Shown one piece after another: positions 1-12,265 of a stretch of 64,000 bases of DNA. The stretch is taken from contig CABFPE010000509.1 in assembly GCA_900660155.1 (NCBI GenBank), forward strand, positions 116,967 through 180,966. The letters are read 5' to 3'. Both the position numbers and the translations under genes were made by a program. The stretch is from Hofstenia miamia (Eukaryota; Xenacoelomorpha; Acoela; Hofsteniidae). The notes under the pieces were generated by a model, which saw only the letters and a program-made list of their open reading frames with translations, was not told the DNA's origin and made no database searches. Every line of letters starts with the position of its first letter. Position 1 is the first letter of the stretch.

Positions 1-688
1 AACTCTAAACNTCCACATCAAATATGTGATGGAAAAAATGATTGTCCTTATGGAGTAGATGAACTAAACTGTGATGGTTGTCCTGGTTTTAACTGCATCA
101 ATAATCTTTGTGTAAATTCAACTACTATTTGTGAAACAGCAAGGGATTGCGTTCGCTTTTGTGCTTGTCCATTGGCGCATACAGTGTGTAGAAAATCAAA
201 CGATCTTATTCAAGGAAATGGTTTGTATAAACAGAAATGTGTATATTTGGATCTTTGCAAAGATAAATGCGCAAAAGATATGTTAACCTGTCAGTAAGTA
301 ATTTTTGTTAATTCTTTGTTATCTAGAAGCATAAAGATTATAATAGAATACAAAGGAATTATTTATGAATACTTGCATATAAAAATTTAGATTTTCAAAT
401 AAATGTTTTCGGAAAGATGATCGTTGTAATTCAAATAATGATTGTGATTCTAGCATAATGATTGATAGAACTGATGAACTTAATTGTTGTCACACTTCAG
501 AAAAAAACGTAACTTGCTATGATGTACCAATGTCAGGCCATTGTACCATTTCTACACGAGACATGTGTAATGATGTTCTAGATTGTCCATTTGGGTATGA
601 TGAGGACGCACATGCTGGCTGCCATAGATCTCCACCATTTTGTGATATTCTGCTAACTTTCAATCATGAAGCGCAAGCTTACTACGAG
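1..688 (+). CDS. LDL-receptor class A repeat protein, partial (two exons)
   Basis: Two exons are visible: 1-293 (continuing off the left edge) and 391-688, joined by an intron that starts GTAAGT and ends TTTAG; the reading frame stays open across the junction. Exon 1 shows the LDLa signature CDGKNDCPYGVDELNC followed by a cysteine-rich stretch. Exon 2 carries a second repeat ending DRTDELNC and a third with CNDVLDCPFGYDEDAHAGC. LDLa repeats are about 40-residue, disulphide-bonded, calcium-binding modules of secreted or cell-surface receptors, the Asp/Glu residues near the end of each repeat binding calcium. Exon 2 ends at a good donor (GAG|GTATTT) in phase 0, so the gene continues downstream, but I could not find the next exon. 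No transmembrane segment or signal peptide lies in this part, so the receptor type is unknown. Base 11 is N. Confidence 0.85.
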
Positions 689-689
689 G

Positions 690-1100
690 TATTTTTATTT
701 ATATATTATATGTTGTTGCTCATAGTATATATATATATGCTAAAATGTTACGATTGAGTGGTTTGATCATATGTATCGTTATTCTTATACTTCTATTCTT
801 AATTATTATTACATTAGTAAAAATATGACATACAGAGTGGTCCATAAGTAACTGAAAAATTGGTTTTTTGAATAACTCAGCAACCAAACGGCAAATTTCA
901 ATGAAATAAAAAGCAATCGATAGAGGTGAATCTAGGATTTTATTTGTTACTTATTAGATCAAAAAGTTGTATTTTTAGCACAATTGTCATATAAAAATCA
1001 CTTATCATATATATATATATATATATATAATATGCTATCTATCTTATTTAAATTCAAATCTCTACAAACATCTCTCCTTTTCCTTAATGACTATATTAAA
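690..1100. other. AT-rich stretch, possible lone Tc1/mariner end at 833
   Basis: No exon is recognised. TA followed by CAGAGTGGTCCATAAGTAAC at 831-852 looks like the outer end of a Tc1/mariner terminal repeat, but no matching inverted copy was seen. An (AT)n tract lies at about 1009-1030. Confidence 0.3.
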
Positions 1101-1450
1101 TTGAATAAGCGATCGCAAAAATTTTAGATAAAAATTCTAATGGCTATCATCACACATCAATTAAATTGTGGAATAATTTAGATTATGAATAGAAAAAAAC
1201 TATAAAAGTTTAGAGAAAAATTGAAACAATTTCTTCTAATAAATCAATATACATAAGGGGACGGCAATGCACATCATGCATTCGTAACATACATCCAACA
1301 TTGAGCACCTACACAAACTTTGATTATATAATTATATATTGTACATATTAATTTGTAGTCAATTATTTGTTTATATTTTATTTTTTTGTCATGTTAGTTT
1401 GTATACATATATTACGCAATAAATTTGCTTTGATTCTTATTAAATATTTT
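1100..1450 (+). mobile_element. Non-LTR retrotransposon 3' end (decayed)
   Basis: A degraded copy of the last part of a LINE ORF2 plus its 3' tail. The translation around 1160-1235 keeps a W-N-N-L-D-Y-E pattern followed by a basic stretch, as in the C-terminal domain of CR1/Jockey-like LINE polyproteins. The distal end, with GCAATAAATTTGCTTTGA near 1417, is nearly identical to the end of a second copy at 36690-36715, which fixes these as the same family. The reading frame is interrupted by stops. Confidence 0.65.
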
Positions 1451-2700
1451 TTTGTGCACTTTTTTTTTACAAAAAAATAGGAGAATCTATTATAAATGAT
1501 GGTTTAGTTATGTTAATATTTTGAAAAATTCAACCATGATTAAATAAATCTAGGACTCTTATTAGTAGTCTGTACTAGCTGGAAATTCCAGCTTTACCTT
1601 ACAGATGAGCTAATCAAAGCTTTATTAAGGTTGCCATGTAAAGTCTTCTGCTCAAATTGGAGTATTCGATTGTGAAATAATATATTTACAAAATGTACAC
1701 ATGCATTTATATTTTTATAAATGGACTCTTCCAATACATCACACTTAAAAAATATTGTTACATATTTAAAAATCATTTAGATGTCAAACTAATTGTGTCC
1801 GATTACCTTTATAAATCCAAAGCATATCTCAAACCATAGAATTTACGGACCTCTTTCTGCTCCCTCCTCGCAATAACATTCTTTTCATAGGACATGGAAT
1901 GTTTGCTTTGGAAACAGGAAACTAGATTGGTGACTTTGGTTTAGGTCTTAAGTTTATGAAATAATCCAAATTTCGGTTTCAGATTTAAGTAAAATGGATT
2001 TGTGACTTTGGTTTAAGGTTTTGGTCTATAAAAAATATTAATTTTGGGAGATAGAGAGATAACGCAAAAGTACGCTGTTGTATTACATATAATTATTTTT
2101 CGGTGTTTATGAAATCAAAACTTTAGAAACATAGATTTTTATAGGAAGTAAATGCAATAATCTTCGACATAAAATCGATTTTTCTTATGGTTTAGACAGA
2201 AATGTGATAGCAGCGTAGTGAGATTAATCTTGCCATTAAAGTACCAATTTCGATGTCAGTGAAATTTTTATTCATCCCGCTGATTCTTCGCCATTGAAAT
2301 TGAATGGACAAATTGATAAGGAATATCAAGGAATTAGCGGGACATATTGATATATGTAACGTCATACGAAGAAGCTCAATGAATTTAAATGCCACAAATC
2401 TTCACCTATAAATTAGTCAGAAATGCATTAAACACGACTGTCACTGCCTATAATGATCGTATAAATCAGTCAAGTTATGCTTTATCGTAACGTTAGACAA
2501 GATAATTACTCTATTAAAACAGTTTGTTAGTAATGTCTAGTCATTTACAAACAACATGATGTCATCTAAAAACAACAATATTTTAATGCTATATTTATCA
2601 TAACATTATCATACTTGCAAAAATCACGTCAATTTCTGACGTTAGACAAAAATGTGCCAAATGTTTTCAAGATGCTATTTGATGAAATCTACATGATTTT

Positions 2701-2942
2701 CAGGGGCGTACGCAGGATTTTTTGCCGGGGGGACATCATCATCATTACCCAATGCAGGGTAAAACCCCGCGAAAATTTTTTGAAAATTTTGAGAAAATAG
2801 ACCCTAAAAATGCATTTCACGATCCTAGAATTTAAATTTTTTCAGTTTTTTACGAAAAATTTTTTGATTTAACCAGTCAAAATCAAATTTGGAAACCTGA
2901 CAGGGGGGACATTCCACTATGTCCCCCTTGCGTACGCCACTG
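2701..2942. mobile_element. hAT-type MITE with 8-bp target duplication
   Basis: A 242-bp element with terminal inverted repeats: it begins CAGGGGCGTACGCAGG and its other end reads, on the opposite strand, CAGTGGCGTACGCAAGG. It is flanked by ATGATTTT (2693-2700) and ATGATTTC (2943-2950), a 7/8 match. Eight-base duplications and CAG-starting ends are typical of hAT transposons. The inside is non-coding, so it is non-autonomous. The C-rich ends contrast with the AT-rich surroundings. Confidence 0.85.
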
Positions 2943-3732
2943 ATGATTTCCAATTGTTATTTACCAACTATCACTAAGTTGTATTTGAAATTTTGTAGGT
3001 CAGTTGCAAGTGAAATCCAGTTAAAATTTTGGAACTTCATTTAATTTTAATCTCACAACGAAACTTGAAAATTTTAGAAAAATATTTTATAATTCTCCAA
3101 GACTTTGAGGGAATTCATTTACAATTGTATATCATTTGCCAACTGCACATGTACTCAATGTAAGCAGTTCAGTTGTTTTGTATGTCTGCTGAGTGTTAGC
3201 AATTGTCTTTATATAAATAAAATTCATATTAAATTGAGTGGAATTGAATCAATTAATGTAAAACAAAAAATAATAATTTGTTAAATATTTAAATACATTA
3301 TATTAATTGCAATACTTCAAAACTTTTTAAATACAGGCTTAGTGCATTATACTAAAATTTTAGTTAACTTTCAAAACATGAATCATCAGTAAACAAATTT
3401 TTATTCACAATCATAGTTTTCTAAATTTAAAGTTTGAAGTATTGTGTTTAAATTACTCTTGTTAACAAACAAACATAATATCTTTATCAGAGTTTGAAGT
3501 ACTACGATAAATGTTGCTCTGATTTCAGCTGCTCAGTAATCCCAGTATTTTTCCACAATATTTTTAGATCAGTAAGTAACTTAAGAAGGGTATCTGTCTA
3601 ATACAATTATATTTAGCCCATCAAATTTAGAGCTTCCAAGTTTAGAATACCTCAATAAAAGGCTTGCTTCTAAATGAAATTATTAAATTATATATAGTAT
3701 GATTACTGTTTTCTATTATATTTAATGAGATA

Positions 3733-4185
3733 CAGTCGAACCTTTCCATAGTTAAGTTCAAGGGATCAAACAAATAAAGTAACTATGGGGAGGTGTTAGC
3801 CCTTGAAAGGTTGCTATAGAATTGGGATCTCATTGAGAGGGTGATATGGGCCGGCCATAAAAATATTAGAGTAATAAATAACATGTAGAGGTCATTGTTT
3901 CATATTGCAAACTTTTAATAACTAAAGATAAACTCAAAATAAGTACAAAAAATTTGTTCAATCTAATTACATTTATCTATACAAAAAATGAGGAGCAATT
4001 TTATAAAATGTTAACTTTAGAGGGGTAAATTGCGTCGCTGGACTAATATGTTAATTTAACTATAGAGAGAAATTATATAGAGGGGTTAACTTTAGAGGTG
4101 TTGGTTTTGGTGATTTTGGATATAATTTAACGGGATAAACGTTAGTTAACTATGAAGAGAGATTTACCTTAGAGAGGTTCGCCTG
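3733..4185. mobile_element. Tc1/pogo-type MITE bounded by TA
   Basis: The left end reads CAGTCGAACCTTTCCATAG and the right end, on the opposite strand, CAGGCGAACCTCTCTAAGG; both are flanked by TA. The interior repeats short blocks such as TTAACTTTAGAGG and TAACTATAGAGAG in both orientations. It has no coding capacity. The TA target and CAGTCGAACCTCT ends suit a non-autonomous Tc1/mariner or pogo derivative. Confidence 0.7.
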
Positions 4186-4189
4186 TATT

Positions 4190-7100
4190 ATTTTTATAAA
4201 GCAATTTAAATTTTCGGAGAGTTTACTTTAAGTATGCGAGCTTTTAAATGTGCGCAATATGAACTTCTTATTTATTATACATTACAGCTATTAACACAAT
4301 TAATTGGAAACTTGCATTTAAGGCTCTACCAATAGTATTGTTTTAATTCAGGTTCTTGATGATAGAAATTCTGGTCACAGTTCAATGAGGCAAATGATTC
4401 CAATTTGCTAAGATAATACTTTTGATTAAAAACAGATCAATGCATTCATTAAACATATGGACTTAGCATTGTATACTTTGGCCAATTATTACTGCAATGA
4501 ATCTCTTTATGTGCAGAAATTTATTGAACTCTTTGACTAATATTTACATGGTAAACATTGAAGGAATTAAGGTTTTAAACTCTGTGCATCAATGCAGATC
4601 ATATAAACAAATGGCTTAATGCTTTTAAAGAAGACGGAATTTTCAAATTTGGAGAATATAAGTGATGAATTGTAAGTGATTAGTGAAACGAAACATAATC
4701 AAGCATATAGCGAATTTATATTTTCACCTCAATGGTTATCAATTTATCATTTCGTTAGTAAACATGCCATGTGAAAGCAAAAAAAATGAATTCAGTTTGG
4801 TTCAGTTCTACTCAAAACCTAAATTTTCCAAGGTATGAACCTAATAATTAAATAACTATTATTTGGAACATTCTTTTTCGCATTACTAAACGTTGCATTC
4901 ATGTACACACCACTAACTCAATCCATATAACAAATTTTTGGAGCGTTTACTGCAAGAATTCTAGGAAAGCAGACTTGATGACATCTTTGCTTACTTAACA
5001 ATAATATGCTTGGTCTAATTGTCAATTGTGATTTTACCTTTCAAAAGATCTTTTTTAAATTTCATGCATATCAACCTACAAATAGTTTCTTATTCTATAT
5101 TTTTAGGCTGATACTGTATAATTCACTTTTAAAGCCACAAAGCCAACCCTGAAATCTAAAGTTGTCATGCATTAAGTAAATTATTAAAATTTTGTGTGTA
5201 CATAATGATAATATCTAACTCATTGAAACTTCTTAATTAAACCGGAAAATTTGCAATTAAGTATATTTTAAATAATTTTATTTGCAATTTTCCAAACTTC
5301 ACCTATGACTATTCATTATGTTTAATTTGAAATAATTAATTTTAAATATAAAATTTTACAAAAATCAATATTTGTTCCTGTTGTAGGAAATTCATTCAAT
5401 CAACTTTTGGAATTGGCAGTCGTCATGTTCTACTTGTTACTGATAATTCATTATTGATGTCATCAATGTGATTCCTTATCAATCTTCTCTCAAAGATATT
5501 AATTTTTCAGTGTCATTAATTATTCCTTAATTCTAAACTGTCCATTGTATGCATTCGGATACATATTTACAACCAATATTCTCCAATAAATTTAGAAATC
5601 CTTGGACATTGCCACATCAATGGATAAATGTTCCCCTCTTTTATGGTTAACACCTGTTATAAAAATATTTTCCTGTATCGGAAATACATTTTTTTAAATG
5701 AAAAATTTGATTTTTGTAAGTTCAAATTTTTCCCATACATAATGTTCAGATTATTAGATGGTCTAAAGACCATGAAAACAATAATGAGCATCAACAATCT
5801 CATTTTCTGTAAATTACCACCCAAACTTTTTCCTGTGAAGCATAAGTAGCTTAGATATGAATGGTTAGATTATACTTTTTAAAAAAACTTGAAAAATATG
5901 GATATGATGATAACTGGGTTCATTATTTATAAAAACCGCACAATATTATTTGTTAATATTATTTTGGTGAAAAGATTTTCAAATCATAAACTTTTTTGCA
6001 AACGCATTCCTTAATTGAGTATATCTTGATTTTTAAATTGATAAAAAGGTATTCGAATAGTTATAGTGAATATGCTTAGAACAAAAGAAGTGTGAACTAC
6101 AAATAATTTAATATTTCATGATAGTGTTTTCTACTATTTTGAAATATTATTCTAGTACTTTCAATAAACAATTGCCAAATATAATGTCTCTTGGTTTTCT
6201 AAGAAACTGCTGCTATTGGGCAAATTAAATCATGATATGAACAACCAAAATTAAAAAAAAGGTTTAAGCAAACGTTTGCCAGTGAAAAAAAATTAATATT
6301 ATTATTATTCATTCATAAAAAAATTTTTTCACCGACAAATTTAGTCATTACTTTTTATATAGTATATTTTAAATTTCTATTCTATTATAGATAAATTGAT
6401 ATATCCGAATATATTTTTTAAGATTATTTCATAGCAAAATGGCTGAAATTGCGGTGTGTTGGCGATCTCAAGATATTAATGCAAGTCTAAATGAGAGATT
6501 TCTACATTAATAATGCTAGTCTATTCCTCAGGCTGCTTGCATTTAGCAAATTTGAAAATCTCGTCTGACTGCATTAGCTCAATTGTAAACAGTTAATCAA
6601 TGATCGCCCATTCCGAGACAATTGCATTTATTCAATTATTTACTTTGGCCCTCAAGCACACTTCAAATATTGCAAAATTATTTACAAGTCGAAGGAAAAT
6701 TTGGGAGTGATATTTCAAATAAAGAACTTGTCGTATTGCCAGTAATATTAACCATAAATATAACATTTAATTTTTACAAAATAACTATTTACACACCTCT
6801 AGGCTTAATTATTTAGAATAGAATAGTCTCGGAAATGTACACTTTGTGCATATAGCATAATAAGCAAATTATATATATACTACAGATATTATGTACCACA
6901 ATAAACTTTTTTTGTGATTTTCAAATGAATTCCTTGATTAGTGTTTTCCCATGCGCCTGTTAAAAAGGCCTTAAATTTTTTGATCCATAAATTTTTTTTA
7001 ATAAAATATAGCAAGAAATTAAGGCTAGCATAAAAAGTTTAATATTTATTCAAGTTGTTTTAGTTTACTATGAGGTTTAAAAAATAAAGTCATAAGAATT

Positions 7101-9180
7101 TTGCATACACCCATTACATGACCTATTTTGTTAAATTTTTAAACATTTTCTGTTAACATAACAATTTGTTAGTATAATTATTTTTCTGGTATAAAGTTAA
7201 AATTTGTTCAAATGACCAAAATTATAAAAACTTTTACTCTGATCTACATGTCCTAATGGATTTGTGAATTTAAAATACTGAAAAGTATAATAGAATTACA
7301 AAATGGATTTTCCAAGTATTAGGGATGTTATGTCTGTAGGAGGAGGGGGGCTGGGGTAGGTCGCCTAGAAACGGCGAACATTTGCTGTTGCTGTATAAAC
7401 TGTTAAACGATCCCATTATTTCATATTATATTTGGACTTGCGAAAAGCTTATCAAAGTATTAAATCCAAATAGCCAGACGTTAAATTTGATTTGTCAAAA
7501 TTAGCTAGTCTCATTTTGCTGTTAACTGAACTCGCAAATTCAATGACAACAATTTACAAAAATGCGTAAAAATCAATTCTATGAGATGCTCAAATTTTTT
7601 GAGAAATCATAAAGAGGATGATTATAAGAACTTCGTCCAGAACTTTTTCTCTGTAATGAACGGAGTGCGGTTGAGCTATAGTGTGAAAGTCAGTGTATTA
7701 CTGTTCTTCCCAACTAGTTTTTCGATATAATAAGAACTTAAAAAGTTTTTCCAAGTGGGTATTATCAACTAGTTTCACGTAAGTAGCTTCAAAATATCAT
7801 CAACATCAATAATCATTTTTTTATAACAAACAAATAAAAATTTTCAATAGTTTAAGGATTTATATATATATATATATATATATATAAATCGAATTTTGAA
7901 TCCATTATTAAATTTAGCAATATGTTACATGCGACACAACAATTTTATAGACAAATTTTATAATCATTAGATAATTTACGACAAACATCTGTCGCATTAT
8001 ACTTATTGAGCGATTTACAGATTTAGATGTTCAATGTACAATATTTATCAAATTGTTAATAATTTCGTACTTGTATGGCTTCAAGCAAAGATGATTAAAA
8101 TTATTTAATTTAGTTGACTATTCCTTCAAGGTAAGTTCCAAGGTTGAATATAAAATTGGTGCATTATCACCAAATGTATTAAAGAAGGCGTTTCTGCGGA
8201 ATATGCTTTATAAATACTTAATATGAATAATATTTTATAATTACAATGGTGCACGCTGTTTCAATTGCCACTTATATAAAATTACTAATAAAGTATTCAA
8301 TTTAATATAAAGTGAATCAAACGACTTAATGTTTTTCTGAAAAAATATTGTATAAATCATTTGAAACGAATATCATGGAATTCTGATTAATATCTAAGCA
8401 CTAAACTACATTTTAAAAGAGTTACATTTTTATAAAATCATTGACATTCATATTTAAGTAGTTTTTTTAATTAGGTCAAATTCCAAACAATGACATCGCA
8501 ATTAATGTGCTATTACTGATAATTATATTTCGCGTTTGTGTTTTAAATGTAAGCGATAACGAATATTGGATAAAAATATTTCAAAATGGATTGCAATTTG
8601 TTTTCAATATCTTTACATTTATTCGTCCTTCTTTACATAGATTTCAAAAAGTTGCAAATTTCTTCTTTTTTAATATTTAATCCATAAATTTGAATATATT
8701 TATATATATATATACAAAATTTTAAAATATCTACAGGGCGCTGGATATAAAAAACATATACTTCCTCTAAATACAATGGCATAGGAATTTTGGATGTGGG
8801 TTAAAAAATGTTTTTTTGCATGAAGTATACAGTCATTCACAGGAAATTAGACCCCTATTCCAAATAGGTAATGTAAACACTTTCCTTAAAAAATAACGAT
8901 AAATATTAACTAAGCTCGAAATACAAAGTCATAGTATTCAGAACTCATGTATACAGTACATATATATATATATATATATATAGAAAGAAAGAAATTCACG
9001 TGAAACTATATAAGAGATAAATGTTCATTAGTCAATAGATTCTTCAGGACTACAGGTAGAAATTGAAAAAAATGTCATTCAAGCAAATATGTTGAGTCAA
9101 ATTTCAAGTACTCGCAGGATCCTAATATACATGTATATAAGCATTAATTTTCGTACAAAATAATATATAACTGACGTGAA
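4190..9180. other. Gene-poor AT-rich intergenic region
   Basis: I see no exon with convincing composition and splice sites. Simple repeats include (AT)n at about 7862-7888, 8699-8714 and 8959-8982. A short G-rich patch lies near 7338-7360. The few open frames (for example 5628-5849 and 6622-6816) are low-complexity and lack family resemblance. Further exons of the LDLa gene could hide here. Confidence 0.5.
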
Positions 9181-9183
9181 AAC

Positions 9184-9501
9184 TTAATTTCGGCAATATT
9201 TAAAATAAATTTTTCGATTTGTGAAGTTTATTTTCTCCTGGATTGTGCATATTTATATTAATATATGAAGTAATAAATAATTTAATACCTTGATGACGTT
9301 GACAGACGTAAAAATCAACAATGAAGTACAAACAGTGGTGAAAATAATCCTCAAAAACAGATACCGCTTAGACCTCTCAACGCAATGAGTTGAAATTTCA
9401 TAATAAAATCGGCTCATCAAACAATCCTTCCATGTAAACCTCTGTGGTACCGTTTCTGACCAATCAAACACCCAATCTGGGACATCTGTAGCCACTTCCA
9501 T
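9184..9501 (-). CDS. Small single-pass membrane protein, uncharacterised (88 aa, two exons)
   Basis: Read on the minus strand, an ATG at 9501 opens a 71-codon exon (9501-9289) ending AAG|GTATTA. A 51-nt intron (9288-9238) ends ATCCAG and a 17-codon exon follows to TAA at 9186-9184. The inferred protein starts MEVATDVPDWVFDWSET, has a tryptophan-rich acidic N-terminal half, one hydrophobic segment at about residues 48-69 (FLRIIFTTVCTSLLIFTSV) and a basic tail. The short intron matches the 38-44 nt introns of eIF4A in this window, which supports the model. I do not recognise the family. Its start lies only 51 bp from the start of the opposite 64-aa frame, suggesting a shared promoter. The second exon is inferred from splice signals only; without it the frame runs to 82 aa. 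Confidence 0.5.
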
Positions 9502-9552
9502 TCAAACAATTACAAGCTTCGATAAAGAAAGAATTTTATTGTCTAAATAAAT

Positions 9553-9747
9553 ATGCTCTCACGGCGAAGATTCCACAATTCTTTTTACAAAATTTACTTC
9601 CAACTCCACTACTTTAAACCGTATTTCAATTATCGTAAACTACTCATTTCATTGCCTTTGATTTCATTGGCTAGCTATCACTTAACGTTCAAATATTTAG
9701 CTTTATCAAGATTCAATATCGAATGTGAGAAAAACCAAAACTTTTAA
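9553..9747 (+). CDS. Putative small protein, possibly mitochondrial membrane (64 aa)
   Basis: A single open frame starting MLSRRRFHNSFYK. The first residues are arginine-rich without acidic residues, as in mitochondrial targeting peptides, and a hydrophobic stretch (LLISLPLISLASY) follows at about residues 30-42. It is divergent from, and 51 bp away from, the 88-aa membrane protein gene. No family is recognised. It may be complete, the first exon of a longer gene, or a chance frame in AT-rich DNA. Confidence 0.3.
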   Translation: MLSRRRFHNSFYKIYFQLHYFKPYFNYRKLLISLPLISLASYHLTFKYLALSRFNIECEKNQNF

Positions 9748-10545
9748 TGTTACAATTAATTCCTAACCTTTTTGATTAATTCTAACAAGAGTTAAACACG
9801 GTTGAGTATTTTTCATAATTATTGTGATATTTATTCTGTGACATATTGATTATAAGGAAATGTTTACCAGCAAGGTGCACAATAAATGAATAGTTGAAAC
9901 CAAAATTTCATAAGTGAACCAATTTTCACATTTCAGAACTATAGGAAACACTTTCTCTTAATAACTTGTCTTCTTACTGAAGAAGGTTCATACACACATC
10001 CGATACGACACAAGCTTCATAGTTCCTTATGATCTAAAACTAGAATCAAATCCAAATTCAAAACATATCTCTTAAAGCAAAGTATTATGATATACCTTTG
10101 AAGCAGTTGGTCATTTCTACTCATGTTTATGACTTCGGAGGGAAATCACTATTTTCCTACAAAATTGCACTTTTTCACAAAAATCCTAAAATTTGAAAAT
10201 CGCAATTACTTATAAAATGCGTATAATATCATTAGCATTTTAGAATTTCAATAAACATTCAATGTTGGAATCTTCAAAATTAATATCTCTTGATTCTGCA
10301 TCTTTGTACCTCAAAGTCATTAGTTTTTTAAAATATTTTTCTATCATCTTATAAACATGAAGGGAAAATAACAATGATTTTTCTACGACAATCTTTCAAT
10401 TAGGTCAAGATAGACCACAAACAATAGGATTTCTATTAATTAAAAAAGTAAATCTTTTGTTTTAAGATTCTCTATAATGTTAATCCGTTTTAAAATATGC
10501 TCCTTTACATGTAAGAAATAGTTTGATAGTAAGAACATATTCAAC

Positions 10546-10925
10546 CTTAATCAGCCTAGCGTCCTTTTTGAAGGACAAACCGTTCTTCGACATTTACAAA
10601 GAATTTTTTTCAAGCCTATTACCAAATTTGAAAATCTTTTGGCATCGGTAAGTCTATTGAGTAACCACTTTAATGCAATGTTGAAAATTTCTATTAAAGT
10701 GTATTGCTGTATCAGAGGTTGTTGAAAAGATTAACAGGTTTTCTTTGAAAATTTCGGATTTTGAAAATTTTAAGTTCTCTCCATACCTAGTGTTAATGTA
10801 TTTAGAAAGTTTTGAACCCCTGGAGGCAACAAAGAACTGTTTCTTGATATGTGCAAAGATATTCCAAACCCATTGAAGCGTGCCATGCGCAAAGTCAGAG
10901 GTCGCAGGACTGTTTAGGGTTAAAA
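10546..10925. repeat. Dispersed repeat, AACCTTAA-ended family, copy 1
   Basis: The left end reads CAACCTTAATCAGCCTAG and the right end GACTGTTTAGGGTTAAA, an imperfect inverted pair. The body shares phrases with copies at 11745, 14475 and 24525, such as AGCCTATTACCAAATTTG and GATATTCCAAACCCATTGA. No coding capacity is apparent; the open frame on the minus strand at 10654-10947 is part of the repeat. Confidence 0.5.
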
Positions 10926-11744
10926 ATCTATGTATTAACTTTCGCAACTAAAGTTTTTGTGAAATAGTTCCTATATTAGAGAATTATTCCAATTGATAAA
11001 CAAAAAACAAATATCTTTCTTTACATCAAAGAAGCAATTTAATAAGCAGATTAAGAGTTGCGTGTGAAAATTTGATATTTCATTCTGTTCGAAAAGAATC
11101 AATAATTCTTGGAGAAGCTACGAAATATTTTATTGATAAACCAATAAATCAATATTTTCTAATTTTCTTAATAAATAAATTTAAAATAGAGACAAGGCTG
11201 TCTCTCTGTTCGTGAAGCTTCTAGATTCTATGTATGCATATTAACAAAAAGAATATGATATATTCATATCTCAAACTTGACATTTAACATAATTAGATCA
11301 AATTTTTTCACAACAATTCTAGGTTTTCAACTTTATTCACAAATCTGTGAGTTAAATTTTCATTTTATTTGTTCAGTCTTTCAAATTATGCAACCTACTC
11401 TGTGAACACATCTTATAACCAACCACTTAAAAATTCTAAACACTCCAAGAGCAACTTTGGATCAATACATTTACACACGCTTGCAGCAAAAAAATATCGT
11501 TTAACAATGCATGAGGTTGGATTGCAACGCTTAGGTCTATGAAATTTAAAAAATAAAAATGTGTTTGTATAATGAAGTAAAATACTTCCCATTATACATG
11601 TAGTTTTAGTTCAAGATAAATTTACTAACCAAAAGTATTTAAAATTTATCCTCTCAATTTTTAAAGTCCTACCTCTAAAACTTCTATTATCTGTGATCTA
11701 AGACACCAACCAGGTCACCATAATTATCTAGCTGGACATTTTAG

Positions 11745-12253
11745 ATCCTTAACCTTAAACAGTCTAGGGATTTTTGAAAATTTTTCATTATGCTGGGAAA
11801 AAATTTTAAACGCATATATTTTAAAAAATGTTGTCTATGCTCATCTGAAAGTACCAGATGGTAGAGAAGAGACGCTTTTTTCATTTTCACTTTGCCCGGA
11901 CGCCTAACTTTACGGGCGCCACGTCTCAATGGGTTTGGGATATCTTTGTACAAATCAACAAACAGCTAAAATTTTTTATTGTTTCCATGGGCTCGAAGCG
12001 CTATAATTTCATGAATGTTAGGTAGGAAGAAAATTTAAAACTTTTTTAAGAATTGGAAATTTTCTAAGGAAAATTGTGAATCTTTCAACAGCTTCAGCCA
12101 CAGAAATACGCTTAAACAAAAAATTTTCAACATTCCACTAAAGCATGTTCCCAGAAGACCTTTCCATGCCCCACAATTTTCAAATTTGTTAATAGGTTTG
12201 GAGAAAATTCTTTCTAAATGTGGAAAACGGACGACAGGTCGTTTAAGGTTAGA
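11745..12253. repeat. Dispersed repeat, AACCTTAA-ended family, copy 2
   Basis: The left end has TTAACCTTAAACAGTCTAGG and the right end ACAGGTCGTTTAAGGTTAG, which are inverted relative to each other. Internal phrases (GATATTCCAAACCCATTGAG read on the minus strand, and TTAATAGGTTTGGAGAAAA) are shared with copies 1 and 4. The open frames inside it are repeat-derived. It ends only about 12 bp before the Tc1 element at 12266. Confidence 0.55.
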
Positions 12254-12265
12254 AATACTATTATA

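Noticed and set aside
9-688. Assigning the LDLa protein to a named receptor
   Set aside because: Only LDLa repeats are visible; no EGF, YWTD, protease or transmembrane part lies in the window.
833-980. Complete Tc1/mariner element at 833
   Set aside because: Only one end-like motif was found; no inverted partner or transposase is present.
5628-6816. Open frames at 5628-5849 and 6622-6816
   Set aside because: Low-complexity Phe/Lys/Asn/Ile composition as expected from AT-rich non-coding DNA; no splice or family support.
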